Source: Hoylesella nanceiensis DSM 19126 = JCM 15639 (GTDB taxonomy: Bacteria; Bacteroidota; Bacteroidia; Bacteroidales; Bacteroidaceae). From it: a DNA stretch of 64,000 bases. The notes beneath the pieces are model-generated. The model was not told the origin of the DNA. It saw nothing but the letters and a program-made list of their open reading frames with translations, and ran no database searches. Each line of letters begins with the position of its first letter. Position 1 is the stretch's first letter. A program made the translations under genes and the position numbers. Below are positions 28,401 to 36,858 of this stretch, in pieces. Location: positions 682,001 to 746,000 of the forward strand of contig NZ_KB904327.1 in NCBI RefSeq assembly GCF_000379965.1, written 5' to 3'.

Positions 28401-30104
28401 TTTACTATCAACAAACACCTTTGCCCTACCATTTTTGATAGTTGCATTGGCTTTTACATTATTAAGTTTATAGTGATTATAAGCAAATTGTTCTATTGCC
28501 GCACTGAGGTCTAAGCGTGTTTTAGGAGAAAATACATCGGTTCCACTTCCTTTAAAGGCTAGATTTCCGCTAAAAGGTTGAAGTCCTAAGCTTGGCATTA
28601 GGCGTTGCAATTGCAATTGATGTGCTTTAACTTGCGCATCATAGGTCATACTTTTGGTATCAACAAACGCCTTACCGCTGATTTGTCCCACTCCTTCCTT
28701 CACATAAAAGGTGGTGTTATAGCGTGAACCATTTATCTTAACATGACTATCTAAGGTCATATTCTGAGGCATTCTCACAACGTTTGTAACCGAAGAAGGT
28801 AAGAAAGAGGTAATAAAGTCGAGATTATAACTATTGCCACTCAACACAATATCACCCACAAGGTTGTTGGGTTGATTTACATTTGCAAGGAAACCACTTG
28901 CTTTCAACTTGAAAGCTGACACCATTTGAGCATTTAATGAAGCAATAGTTACATGCTTCATATTACCTCGCACATTACCTGTTATAACCAAAGGATGGGT
29001 TGGAAAGCGTTGAATTGCTGCCGAGTTAGCAGGACCAAGATAGGCAATGAGGTCGGGTTTAGCAATACTTGCATTCAAAGCAAGATTCAACTTACCTGGA
29101 TTACGCTCATCAAAAGCATTTAAATCCATAGTCATTTGTGCCTTTAACTTTGAATATGGCGTCTCTAAAAAGAAGTTTGGAAGCTGCATGTGCATACTAT
29201 CCATTGCAAAAGAACCACCCGCACGTTGTATCTTTAAGCCACTTTTATCTTGTAAAGTGCAATAAATGATTTTTAGATTCAATTTCTCTGGGTTATAAGA
29301 AAAAGAATCTACACCTATTGCTATTTGTGATAATTGAAGATGATTATAGTCGAATCCTCTTTTAACTGTTTCAAAAGGACGATCGTATTTCACTGCACCT
29401 TCTTTCCAATCCAATTGTCTTACTGAATAGCTTTTACGCAAAAGATCGAACAAACCACCTATTACTTCAGCATCAGTTATTTGAGCTTTTACAAATAAAC
29501 TATCGTGTGGCATACGCAATTGCACATTGGTTCGCTTCATCTTGAGGTTCAACAGCTTTATTTTCCACTCGTTTTTGGTTGTTGAAGTGTCGGGGGGGAC
29601 ACTGTCGTTCATATGCACTTTAACATTTGCATCTTCTAAAACAGCAGTGTTTATCAAGGCAAGTTTATTGCGAAGGTCTATTCCTTTACTTGAAATAAGC
29701 AAGTTTTTCACCACTCCACTCACTCTTGCTTCATCTACAAATGTGGTGGTATTAAAGTTTACTCCTTCGAGTTTAAGTTGCTCAACCTCTATATTTTCTT
29801 TTAATAATGGCAGTAGTTCTACATCAACCAACATATTTTTAACATTGGCAACGGTATCTTTTCGTGTAGAAATACTATCGTTTTGCTGTAATACCTTTAG
29901 GTTTTCTACGCCTAAATGCAATGGGAATACTAGCTTAACACTCTCAACAGAGATGTCTAAGCCTGTTTTTTCAGATGCAACCTGCACCACTTTAGCTACT
30001 GCCCAACGCTGTACTGGTGGGCAATATAAAAGGATTGATAATATAAGAAATAGTGCGATGGGAGTTAATAATACAACCAACACCCAACGAATATATTTTT
30101 TCAT
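25470..30104 (-). CDS. tamB: TamB-like translocation/assembly module protein (DUF490)
   Basis: A 1544-residue protein with one N-terminal membrane anchor (about 7-28), followed by AsmA-like sequence (DISVESVKL, VENLKVL) and a long beta-rich repeat region. The C-terminal 400 residues are the DUF490 domain, with GGELRMRYSNANEIQLNGRY and SVKFAKRFLDNRLNVIVGGS. TamB-type proteins form a periplasm-spanning groove linked to lipid transport and outer-membrane protein assembly. It is directly upstream of tamL. The possible promoter at 30161-30154 (TTACTTTG) is weak. Confidence 0.9.
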   Translation of the reverse strand: MKKYIRWVLVVLLTPIALFLILSILLYCPPVQRWAVAKVVQVASEKTGLDISVESVKLVFPLHLGVENLKVLQQNDSISTRKDTVANVKNMLVDVELLPLLKENIEVEQLKLEGVNFNTTTFVDEARVSGVVKNLLISSKGIDLRNKLALINTAVLEDANVKVHMNDSVPPDTSTTKNEWKIKLLNLKMKRTNVQLRMPHDSLFVKAQITDAEVIGGLFDLLRKSYSVRQLDWKEGAVKYDRPFETVKRGFDYNHLQLSQIAIGVDSFSYNPEKLNLKIIYCTLQDKSGLKIQRAGGSFAMDSMHMQLPNFFLETPYSKLKAQMTMDLNAFDERNPGKLNLALNASIAKPDLIAYLGPANSAAIQRFPTHPLVITGNVRGNMKHVTIASLNAQMVSAFKLKASGFLANVNQPNNLVGDIVLSGNSYNLDFITSFLPSSVTNVVRMPQNMTLDSHVKINGSRYNTTFYVKEGVGQISGKAFVDTKSMTYDAQVKAHQLQLQRLMPSLGLQPFSGNLAFKGSGTDVFSPKTRLDLSAAIEQFAYNHYKLNNVKANATIKNGRAKVFVDSKNELLFGTIDADALMSKRLVDATAVCNLSKADLYKLRIVNEPLTVGFRGRVGLTTDLKDNYKAFGDVDNIIVRDSTKDYHPQHVVFNAVTRRDSTYANVSCGDFQLQLNAKGGYKYLLKQGNALSSIVQKQIRNKQFDYLQIQKKLPLAHINLTTGPNNMFMKILKRYGYKIGSANIDMQASPSMGLNGSAEIYDIYAQANQIDTVRFYMVSQDNQLKYTAQVRNAPGNPQYVFNALFDGSVLNKDLTLNTKLYDSKNKLALALGLQGEIEPKGVRASIKDKNVILGYKEFAVNDSNYVYISDTQTIYADVALLAKDKTGIHIYSNNESEDGMQDVTLSLQDFDVAQMLSIMPFMPKMQGMLNGDLHFMKKDKSISVSSSMKIDRMVYENSPLGNLSTELVYMPLSDGSHAVDGRLMRDNQEIAIVEGSYNPTKKDALDVNLSLQHTPLSIVNGFIPDQIVGLKGYADGTLAVKGTPDKPNVNGEVYLDSAYLVSVPYGIELKMDDDPVRIVGSNLLFENFNFYSHNEEPLLTSGYFDFSDLDNMKLNLKMKANNYLLIDAEDNGKSLAFGKAWVNFAGSVAGPLSQLKMRGTLDVLGSTSMTYILLDSPLNNDNRFEGLVTFVDFREKKGQVVKKPTVNGLEMDLRINVDNDAHVRCDLNTDHSNYVDLIGGGELRMRYSNANEIQLNGRYTIRSGEMKYSLPVIPLKTFIIDEGSYVEFKGEAMNPTIQITATEQNKATVTTQEGAKRAVLFNCGVKVTNTLKNMGLEFIVSCQEDTDIANQLQAMSKEERGKIAVTMLTTGQYLYGGASNNFSMSSSLNSFLQSQINAITGSALKTFDMSFNMDNSNDASGSTRTNYSVKFAKRFLDNRLNVIVGGSFSSGGTNVEGTKDTFLDNITVEYRLNPNSNKYLKGYYKRDSYDWLDGYIGEYEVGFLWRRKLQHFQDIFRFKTKEKKNNVVENDSIPAVTQPTKEVK

Positions 30105-30233
30105 AATAGAATTTCAAAAATAGTTCTGCGCTAGGTCATAGCGAATTTAACTGCAAAGTAAGCTATTTTTTCTGAATTCTGCTATAAAATTATATCTTAT
30201 TTTTCATTTCTCACCTATTTATATATAAAGAAA

Positions 30234-30277
30234 AACTCCTTTTACTTCTATCGTTTATTATAGAAATAAAAGGAGTT
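30234..30277 (-). terminator. Terminator downstream of the fimbrillin-like gene
   Basis: AACTCCTTTTA (30234-30244) pairs with TAAAAGGAGTT (30267-30277). After one mismatch TTCTAT pairs with ATAGAA. On the minus strand a TTTTTCTTT run follows, giving a strong intrinsic terminator. Confidence 0.85.
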
Positions 30278-30298
30278 CTATTTATAAAGATCAAAAAA

Positions 30299-31969
30299 TT
30301 ACTTGTAAGTAATAAATGCTCTTACTTGTGTTCCTGTGAAAGAATTATTACTTGTTTTCTTTCCTTTTGAGGCACTACCAAAAGTGAATCCACTACTATT
30401 TGCTGTTACAGTCCAAGCATTTGCAATTCCAGGATTTTGCTGTTCATCAGAAGTCCAATACCAAGTCTCTAGTGGTGTTCCGCCAGCTTGTGTAAAAGCA
30501 GCACGCACGATACTATAAGTCCAACTATAGTTCTTGCCCATTGCATTTGTAACAACAGATTCATTTTGATTGCTTAATGATGTAAGTGCCACTTTCCATT
30601 GGCCCACACTAGGTAAGAACCACTTCTTACCTGCAACTCCAGAAGTATAATGTCCTGCTGCATAAAAAGCTGGATAAAGTGATTGAGCATCTCCTTTTAC
30701 TACCTTTTCATAAGTACTTCCCAAGCTTGATGATAGGTCCCAAGTTTGTGAAGAACCAGTGTATTGATTGATAGCCTGACCTAAACCTGTGTTACTATTT
30801 GCATAAATGTATGATGTTTTCTTTCCTCTTGGTAATTCATTCCATGTATAATTTGCACCATTTCCTGCACTTTTCAATGCGATTGCTAAACCTCTAGACT
30901 CATCTACAACGATAGCTACAGGGTTCTTTGTGATATTCGCAAGAAGAGTACCTGTTGTTCCATCGCTGAAAAGATAGGTCTTCTTATAGTATAATTTCAC
31001 TTTAAAGATATAAGAATCACCTGCAGCGAAAGTAATTGCAGAGCTAAAGCTTAAAGGAATTGATACATTTGAAAGATTCTTTTCATATAAGCTACCACTA
31101 TTGATCTTAACATTTAAATCAGAAGGTGTTGCACCTGGATAGGTGTAAGCATAAGTATTAGCAGTTCCATACCATGTATAGCCCGATTCTATACCTGACT
31201 CTAATTGTCCGTTAAGAGTGTTTGACGCACTATAAGATGCATTATCGTGAGTATAAGCTTTTGTTGCTGGATCGTAATAAACCTTGCTTGGCTTTGTTGT
31301 TCCAGTCTTAGAAACAACAGAGAAGCTTGTTGTTCCGTTGAATGGAGCCCATGTTTGGAACTTCACTTTAAAGCGTGCACCAAGACGTTTCATTGCAAAG
31401 CTTACTGTTTGCTTACGTCCAGTACCAATAGTTTCTGTTTGTGTTGCCATCATTGCAGACTCGGGTTTGCTACTAACAAACTTACCACCAGAATATGATA
31501 CATCATCATTATGAGCAACAAAATCATAATTTCCAGCATCAAGTAACATATAACCTTGTGATCCTGAAGCTGCAGTAAATCTACCGCCAGAGAACTTTCC
31601 TTTGATAGAAGCTTTCAAAACTCCTGATTGGAAAGCATAAATAGTATAGTTTGAGTTGCTAATTGCTCTTGTTGCTTGTGCTTTAGTAACTTGTTCTTTC
31701 TCTGCTTCTACAACAGCTTCGATACCATTACCTAAATCAACAATTTTGCTCTTAACTGCTGATTGTACACCACGAGTTGCTACTTCTTTATCTGCTCCGA
31801 AATCTTCTGCAGTAAAGTTAAATACAACTCCTTTATCACTATCACCTGAAGCACTTCCATTTGAATTTGAACCGTTATCTAAAACGTCGCTATTGTTACT
31901 GCTACATGAGCACAATAGGCCAAATGCAAGCGCAAAAAGAGTGCGGAATGTCATTCTTTTTTTATTCAT
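30299..31969 (-). CDS. Fimbrillin-like lipoprotein with a C-terminal FISUMP/DUF1566-like domain
   Basis: A 556-residue lipoprotein (lipobox near Cys22, FGLLCSCSS). Residues about 95-370 resemble Bacteroidota fimbrillin/Mfa-type pilus proteins: ATRAISNSNYTIYAF, YMLLDAGNYDFVAHN and an SFAMKRLGARFKVKF repeat-domain start. From about 380 on it changes to WFLPSVGQWKVAL, ETWYWTSDEQ and VRAFITYK, the pattern of DUF1566/FISUMP-type domains related to C-type-lectin-like folds. It may be a pilus tip or surface adhesin. It stands alone behind a strong promoter, and no fimbrial operon partners are present. Confidence 0.78.
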   Translation of the reverse strand: MNKKRMTFRTLFALAFGLLCSCSSNNSDVLDNGSNSNGSASGDSDKGVVFNFTAEDFGADKEVATRGVQSAVKSKIVDLGNGIEAVVEAEKEQVTKAQATRAISNSNYTIYAFQSGVLKASIKGKFSGGRFTAASGSQGYMLLDAGNYDFVAHNDDVSYSGGKFVSSKPESAMMATQTETIGTGRKQTVSFAMKRLGARFKVKFQTWAPFNGTTSFSVVSKTGTTKPSKVYYDPATKAYTHDNASYSASNTLNGQLESGIESGYTWYGTANTYAYTYPGATPSDLNVKINSGSLYEKNLSNVSIPLSFSSAITFAAGDSYIFKVKLYYKKTYLFSDGTTGTLLANITKNPVAIVVDESRGLAIALKSAGNGANYTWNELPRGKKTSYIYANSNTGLGQAINQYTGSSQTWDLSSSLGSTYEKVVKGDAQSLYPAFYAAGHYTSGVAGKKWFLPSVGQWKVALTSLSNQNESVVTNAMGKNYSWTYSIVRAAFTQAGGTPLETWYWTSDEQQNPGIANAWTVTANSSGFTFGSASKGKKTSNNSFTGTQVRAFITYK

Positions 31970-32153
31970 TGTTGTCTAAAAATTTATTTTTTACTACTGT
32001 TAAATCTTTTTTACAGTACTACATAGTTTTCTTTTATTGATTATTTCTTATGTATACTAAATCTAAAAACTATAAAAATTTTAACGGTTTTCACCTAACT
32101 TTATTATCCTAATCATTTCAGTTCTTCTTCATTATCTATACAATAAGAGATTG

Positions 32154-32184
32154 CAAAACTACACATTTATCTTGTAACAACAAA
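32154..32184 (-). promoter_or_regulatory. Promoter of the fimbrillin-like gene
   Basis: TTTG (32184-32181), 19 bp and TAGTTTTG (32161-32154) on the minus strand match the consensus exactly. The leader is about 180 nt. Confidence 0.8.
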
Positions 32185-32192
32185 ATTTTAGA

Positions 32193-32225
32193 TGTATTTA
32201 GATGATAAAAGTCAATCTAAATACA
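32193..32225. promoter_or_regulatory. Operator-like dyad upstream of the fimbrillin promoter
   Basis: TGTATTTAGAT (32193-32203) and ATCTAAATACA (32215-32225) are perfect 11-bp inverted copies separated by 11 bp. The dyad ends 8 bp upstream of the -33 element, the usual place for an activator or repressor site. Confidence 0.6.
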
Positions 32226-32352
32226 CTAATCAATGATATAGATTAATTATTTTCACTTTCTTAAGTAATTTAAAAGCATCTTTTTTCAATGCTTTCTATA
32301 ACTATTTATAGTATAGTATGAAAAGAATACCACTTTATATCTACCTTTAAGC

Positions 32353-32484
32353 TCCAATAATATCCCATCCTAATAGCAATGTTTATTCGCCTCATTTTCT
32401 ATGCTTTTAACATCTAAACACATCGCTATTGTAATGTAATAGCAATACTTTTAAAACAATACTATATAACAATCAGTAAATAAA
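32353..32484 (+). repeat. 22-bp tandem repeat array B (six units)
   Basis: Units start at 32353, 32375, 32397, 32419, 32441 and 32463, all in register at 22 bp. The clearest are 32375 (AGCAATG), 32397 (CTATGCTTTTA) and 32441 (AGCAATACTTTTA). GCTATT-gtaatgt-AATAGC at 32425-32443 shows the dyad nature of the junctions. Confidence 0.75.
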
Positions 32485-32680
32485 TGCTTTAACATCAAAA
32501 GATACAGGCACAAAGAATAAGCCCTGAATCGATAAGAGACAGAGAAAAATGAGATAAAATCAAAGTGAGAGTAGGATTTTACTAAGATATCAACTACATT
32601 AAACTAAAAGATTATGAAGTTGATTTCATCATTCTAAACAAACACCTTTTGAGAAGAAAAAGAATAAAAAAGGATTCTGA

Positions 32681-32923
32681 TTAATAGCACTTTTTGCAAG
32701 GACGTCGTCCTTTTGCACGTGCTTGCGCCTCTGTTAACGACACGATTGAACCCGAACAACGACTTAAGCCACTACAATTGGTGGTGGCATGAAATACTTG
32801 CGCTTTGGGACCTGTACATATATAAACCTTTGTTGCTTGCGCTTTGATGACAGGTTTATGGTGAACTTGAAACCAAGGAGTAGTTAACAATAGAGCCAAT
32901 GGAATACTTTTGAGTAGTAGCAT
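32681..32923 (-). CDS. Small secreted Cys/His-rich protein
   Basis: An 80-residue protein with a signal-peptide-like N-terminus (MLLLKSIPLALLLTTPW). The body has the pattern VYICTG, FHATTNC, LSRC and GRRPCKKCY (Cys36, His45, Cys50, Cys56, Cys76, Cys79), which looks like a small metal-binding or disulfide domain seen at the ends of many Bacteroidota proteins. A longer frame starts at 32992, but a -7 box (TACCTTTG, 32963-32956) lies inside it, so the ATG at 32923 is preferred. The role is unknown. Confidence 0.68.
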   Translation of the reverse strand: MLLLKSIPLALLLTTPWFQVHHKPVIKAQATKVYICTGPKAQVFHATTNCSGLSRCSGSIVSLTEAQARAKGRRPCKKCY

Positions 32924-32999
32924 AGTTTTATTTGATAAATAAGTAATTATAAAAGCAAAGGTATGTGTTAGTGTTTTATACTGAAGGGGCACCGCCCTT

Positions 33000-33668
33000 T
33001 TATGGTGCTATCGCCCTCCATAGGTTATCATCAGGCAAAGGAGCCTCTACAACGATAGGTTCTTTAGATACGGGATGAATAAATTCTATTCGACGTGCTA
33101 ATAGAGAAATACTTGCATCTGGATTGCTTCTAGGTGCACCATACTTAAGATCTCCTTTAATAACACAGCCCATATGCGCCAATTGGCAACGTATTTGATG
33201 ATGTCTTCCTGTGAGAAGAGCCACCTCTAACAAGGCATATCGCTCACTTTTAGAAATAAGTTGGTAGTTAAGAATAGCCTTCTTACTATTAGGTTTCTCT
33301 TTATCGTAAGCGTAACTCTTGTTTTGTTTCTCGTTACGAACTAACCAATTAACAAGCGTTCCTTGCTCTTCTTTAGGCATATTGGCTGTTATTGCCCAAT
33401 AGGTTTTATGCACTTCGCCCTTACTAAACATCGTATTAAGACGTGACAAGGCTTTTGAGGTTTTAGCAAAGACCACTATTCCAGCTACAGGACGATCTAA
33501 ACGATGCACCACTCCTACAAAAACATTGCCTGGCTTAGCATACTTTTCTTTAATATAAGCCTTAACAATATCGCTTAAGGGGGTATCACCTGTCTTGTCG
33601 CCTTGCACAATTTCACCACTAGATTTGTGCACAATAATAATGTGATTGTCTTCGTAAAGAACCTGCAT
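33000..33668 (-). CDS. RluA-family pseudouridine synthase
   Basis: A 222-residue protein from the ATG at 33668. An in-frame upstream ATG at 33695 adds nine residues with no family match. HRLDRPVAG (about 55-63) holds the catalytic Asp, and LTGRHHQIRCQLAH is the conserved C-terminal RNA-binding motif. There is no S4 domain, so it is like the short RluA/RluC-type or TruC-like enzymes that modify rRNA or tRNA uridines. The target is not readable from sequence. Confidence 0.9.
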   Translation of the reverse strand: MQVLYEDNHIIIVHKSSGEIVQGDKTGDTPLSDIVKAYIKEKYAKPGNVFVGVVHRLDRPVAGIVVFAKTSKALSRLNTMFSKGEVHKTYWAITANMPKEEQGTLVNWLVRNEKQNKSYAYDKEKPNSKKAILNYQLISKSERYALLEVALLTGRHHQIRCQLAHMGCVIKGDLKYGAPRSNPDASISLLARRIEFIHPVSKEPIVVEAPLPDDNLWRAIAP

Positions 33669-33768
33669 AAAATGCTTCTTTGAGTTAAATAACAACGTAT
33701 TAAGATACTACTCCATTCCACTTGCAAGTAAAAAGGAGCATTATTGATTTGAAAGAATGGTATAAAAA

Positions 33769-33845
33769 CAAAGTGAATTATTAACGCTTACTATCTTAGT
33801 TGCTCCCGAGAGGAGTAGATTTGCAAGTATTAAGAATTCACTTTG
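33769..33845. repeat. 11-bp inverted repeat between fabG and the pseudouridine synthase gene
   Basis: CAAAGTGAATT (33769-33779) and AATTCACTTTG (33835-33845) are exact inverted copies 55 bp apart. A small CTCC/GGAG hairpin sits between them. The pair lies just past the fabG stop (33859) and could bound a long-loop terminator. Confidence 0.5.
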
Positions 33846-33858
33846 CTGATTATTATCA

Positions 33859-34605
33859 TTACATATTCATGCCACCATCAACCTGAATCACTTGTCCGCT
33901 GATGTAACTAGACATGTCTGAAGCCAAGAATAGAGCACAAGAAGCGATATCTTCTACTGTACCACCACGGCGAAGAGGTATCTTGCTTGTCCATTCTTTA
34001 CGTACTTCGTCGCTCAATGCTTGTGTCATTGCAGTGTCGATGAAGCCTGGAGCAATTGCATTTGCACGCACTCCCTTAGGTCCCATCTCTTGAGCTACAC
34101 TCTTAGCAAGTGCAATCATAGCTGCTTTTGATGCTGCATAGTTTGCTTGTCCTGCATTACCATGCACACCAACAACGCTTGCCATGTTGATGATTGAACC
34201 ACCACGTTGACGCATCATGATTGGAGTACAAGCATGAATGAAGTTAAATGCACTCTTAAGATTCACGCCAATAACGGCATCCCATTGTGCTTCTGTCATA
34301 CGAAGCATTAATCCGTCTTTTGTGATTCCTGCATTATTAACCAAAATATCGATTGAACCAAATTCTTCTTTCACTTGATTTACAACCTGAGCAGATTGTT
34401 CAAAATCGGCAGCATTGCTAGCATAACCCTTAGCTTTTACGCCTAATGCAAGAAGTTCTTCTTCGGTTTGTTTACCATTTTCATCTATTACAAGGTCTGT
34501 AAACGCTACATTTGCGCCTTCTGCGGCAAACTTTAAAGCTATTGCCTTACCAATACCACGAGCTGCTCCTGTTACTAAAGCAGTCTTACCTGTTAATAAT
34601 CCCAT
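33859..34605 (-). CDS. fabG: 3-oxoacyl-[acyl-carrier-protein] reductase
   Basis: A 248-residue short-chain dehydrogenase. The cofactor motif TGAARGIG is at 12-19, NNAG at 90-93, and the catalytic set is Ser143, Tyr156 and Lys160 (YAASK). The ending SSYISGQVIQVDGGMNM is typical of FabG. It reduces beta-ketoacyl-ACP with NADPH in fatty-acid elongation. A TetR regulator gene lies 81 bp upstream on the same strand, perhaps in one unit. Confidence 0.93.
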   Translation of the reverse strand: MGLLTGKTALVTGAARGIGKAIALKFAAEGANVAFTDLVIDENGKQTEEELLALGVKAKGYASNAADFEQSAQVVNQVKEEFGSIDILVNNAGITKDGLMLRMTEAQWDAVIGVNLKSAFNFIHACTPIMMRQRGGSIINMASVVGVHGNAGQANYAASKAAMIALAKSVAQEMGPKGVRANAIAPGFIDTAMTQALSDEVRKEWTSKIPLRRGGTVEDIASCALFLASDMSSYISGQVIQVDGGMNM

Positions 34606-34686
34606 GTTTTGATGTTGTTTATTATTAATACTATTATATGTTCTTTATTAAAGAATCAATATTGTTTATTTATTAATTAGCTTGAT

Positions 34687-35283
34687 TTAAAGAATTAATC
34701 CCGACTTACCCAAGGCTCCATACACTACCTTAGCAACCAAAGGCTTACTGCTTTCGGCTGTTAATCCATGACCTAATCGCCCGTAAATGAAGGGCACCTC
34801 AAGTCCTTTAATACAATAATGAGTGATGTCTGCCACAAGTTCTACGTTTTCAATATCGAACTCTCCTTCGGCTTTTCCTTCGGCATAAACCTTTCGAAAT
34901 AATTCTATTTCGTCTTCATCAAATTTCTTTCGAACCTTTTCTACCATCCAAATATTTCGAAAGAACTCTGCTCTAAGATTTCCATTGCGCACAACTGTCT
35001 CTTTAATCATACTTAAGTGTGTGTAGATAAGCTCAATAATCTTATCTTGAGGACGCATTTTCATTGCTGCCACCTCATCTAATCGGTCAGATAAACGCTC
35101 TAACTCTGATTCGATAACAGCGTAGTAAACATCGTCTTTCTTACTAAAATAAGTGTAAAGAGTGCGTCGCCCTTTTCCAGAAGCAACTGCAATATCATTC
35201 ATTGTGGTGTTGGCTATACCGTTTTTAGCAAACAGCTGTCGGGCAACATCAACCAATTTTTGCCGTGTTTTAGATATTGACAT
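34687..35283 (-). CDS. TetR/AcrR-family transcriptional regulator
   Basis: A 198-residue protein from the ATG at 35283. An upstream ATG at 35316 would place an odd extension within about 10 nt of the predicted transcription start. The N-terminal TetR helix-turn-helix reads RQKLVDVARQLFAKNGIANTTMNDIAVASGKGRRTLYTYFSKKDD. The ligand domain is not informative. With fabG immediately downstream, control of fatty-acid synthesis is plausible but inferred. A -7 box TACTTTTG lies at 35340-35333. Confidence 0.88.
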   Translation of the reverse strand: MSISKTRQKLVDVARQLFAKNGIANTTMNDIAVASGKGRRTLYTYFSKKDDVYYAVIESELERLSDRLDEVAAMKMRPQDKIIELIYTHLSMIKETVVRNGNLRAEFFRNIWMVEKVRKKFDEDEIELFRKVYAEGKAEGEFDIENVELVADITHYCIKGLEVPFIYGRLGHGLTAESSKPLVAKVVYGALGKSGLIL

Positions 35284-35447
35284 AATACTTTTCTTAATGT
35301 TTAATATTGCTTGCACAATGTTCTCTTATGTGCAAAAGTATAATAATTATTTGAACCCCGCAACATGTTTGGGTGTTTTTATTGTAAAGTAACAATTCGA
35401 AAACTCCCTTACGAATAAGCATTAAGAATGAAAAGGAGACAGAAAAA

Positions 35448-35481
35448 GGCAGACTACAACTTTTAAAAGCTATAATCTGCC
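35448..35481 (-). terminator. Terminator of the galactose operon
   Basis: GGCAGA (35448-35453) pairs with TCTGCC (35476-35481), with weaker pairing inside (CTTTTAAAAG). On the minus strand it is followed by TTTTTCTGTCTCC. It is about 180 nt past the galK stop. Confidence 0.6.
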
Positions 35482-35505
35482 ATTGGTATAAATGCTTTAT
35501 TATTT

Positions 35506-35543
35506 GAAAATGACAATTACACTAATGTATAATTGCCATTTTC
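35506..35543. terminator. Hairpin downstream of galK
   Basis: GAAAATG (35506-35512) pairs with CATTTTC (35537-35543). After one mismatch CAATTA pairs with TAATTG, around a 10-nt loop. No good T-run follows on either strand, so it may be an RNA-stability structure rather than a terminator. Confidence 0.45.
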
Positions 35544-35576
35544 TTTGTCTATAACCTCGATATATAATTTTGTTAT

Positions 35577-35664
35577 AATGATGCTTTTATATCGCAATAG
35601 TAATGCTTTTAGGGCATAACAGCAATACTTTTACATCGTAATTACTACTCTTTTATATCTTGAT
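35577..35664 (+). repeat. 22-bp tandem repeat array C (four units) abutting galK
   Basis: Units start at 35577, 35599, 35621 and 35643. The middle two open with AGTAATGCTTTTA and AGCAATACTTTTA. The array ends on the last base of the galK stop codon (35664-35666, minus strand). Confidence 0.8.
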
Positions 35665-36824
35665 TATGATATTTTTCTTGAGCCTTCGCTAATTACAACG
35701 TCGTAAACACCAGGTGTTTTACCATATTTTGCTTCATATTTTGCTTTAGCATCTGCAATAAACTTGTCGTAAAGTTCTTCCTTTACAAGGTTGATTGTGC
35801 AGCCTCCGAAGCCTCCACCCATGATTCTACTACCTGTAACTCCGTTCTCTTTAGCCACTTCATTGAGGTAATCTAGCTCTTCACAAGATACTTCATATTC
35901 TTTGCTTAGGCCATGATGAGTTTCATACATCTTAGCTCCTACTGTCTCATAGTCACCTTTTTCAAGTGCATCGCATACTGCAAGAACTCTGTCTTTCTCA
36001 CCTAATACGAAATGAGCACGTTTATAATCTTCTTCAGAAACATTAGCTTTCACTGATTCAAGCATATCCCAATCAGCGTCACGAAGGGTTTCAATCACCT
36101 TATCAGCATATTTCTTTTGAAGCTCTGCCACTACATTTTCACAGCTTTGACGACGCTTGTTGTATGCAGAAGAAGCCAACTCGTGTTTTACTTTTGAATC
36201 AACAAGTACTAAACGGTAGCCCTTTGGATCGAATGGGAAATATTCAAATTCTCTTGAACGACAATCTAGTCGCATCAATTTTCCTTCTTTTCCAAATACA
36301 CTTGCAAACTGATCCATGATTCCGCACTTAACACCTACATAATTATGTTCGGTTGCTTGACCTGCCAAAACCATATCCCACTTAGCAACTTTGTTATCTC
36401 CGAAAAGATCATTCAAAGCAAAAGCGAAACAACTTTCAAGTGCTGCAGATGATGACATACCTGCTCCTAAGGGCACATCTCCAGAGAATGCTGTGTTGAA
36501 ACCTTTTACATCAACACCTAGTTTGCGCATTTCTTGAACAATACCATAGATATATTTTGCCCATGAAGTATGTGGACCTTCAGGATCTGTTACTTTAAAT
36601 TCAACACGGTCTTTAAGGTCTATTGAGTAACACATTACCGTATCAGTGCCATTGGGGCGCACTTCTGCCATAATACCTTTATCTACTGCACCTGGAAAAA
36701 CAAATCCTCCGTTATAATCGGTGTGCTCTCCAATAAGGTTAATACGACCTGGTGAAGCATAAATATTACCTGTCTTTCCATCAAAATGTTTGATGAATCT
36801 ACTTCTTACGTGTTCGATGTCCAT
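35664..36824 (-). CDS. galK: Galactokinase
   Basis: A 386-residue GHMP kinase from the ATG at 36824, which gives the family start MDIEHVRSRFIKHF. A longer frame to 36881 would translate the hairpin at 36859-36886. The galactokinase signature GRINLIGEHTDYNGG is near residue 24, the ATP loop GAGMSSSAALE follows, and the C-terminal motif is GGGFGGCTINL. It phosphorylates galactose at C1 in the Leloir pathway. It is the third gene of galM-transporter-galK. galT and galE are not in the window. Confidence 0.96.
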   Translation of the reverse strand: MDIEHVRSRFIKHFDGKTGNIYASPGRINLIGEHTDYNGGFVFPGAVDKGIMAEVRPNGTDTVMCYSIDLKDRVEFKVTDPEGPHTSWAKYIYGIVQEMRKLGVDVKGFNTAFSGDVPLGAGMSSSAALESCFAFALNDLFGDNKVAKWDMVLAGQATEHNYVGVKCGIMDQFASVFGKEGKLMRLDCRSREFEYFPFDPKGYRLVLVDSKVKHELASSAYNKRRQSCENVVAELQKKYADKVIETLRDADWDMLESVKANVSEEDYKRAHFVLGEKDRVLAVCDALEKGDYETVGAKMYETHHGLSKEYEVSCEELDYLNEVAKENGVTGSRIMGGGFGGCTINLVKEELYDKFIADAKAKYEAKYGKTPGVYDVVISEGSRKIS

Positions 36825-36858
36825 ACTTACTTGTATTAAAGGGGTTAACGATAATAGT

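Larger units (their letters stand above)
31970..32680. other. Intergenic region: fimbrillin promoter, dyad and repeat array
   Basis: This 711-bp gap has no gene. It contains the minus-strand promoter at 32154-32184, an 11-bp dyad at 32193-32225, repeat array B (32353-32484, with a possible outlying unit near 32285) and about 190 bp of featureless AT-rich sequence before the next gene. Confidence 0.75.
35284..35663. other. Intergenic region between galK and the TetR gene
   Basis: This gap of 380 bp holds the TetR -7 box (35333-35340), a terminator-like hairpin at 35448-35481, a second hairpin at 35506-35543 and repeat array C (35577-35664), which touches the galK stop. No gene is visible. Confidence 0.7.

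Noticed and set aside
29527-30123. 198-codon plus-strand frame
   Set aside because: It lies antisense to the well-supported tamB gene, has low-complexity Ser/Phe/Thr-rich composition and no domain pattern.
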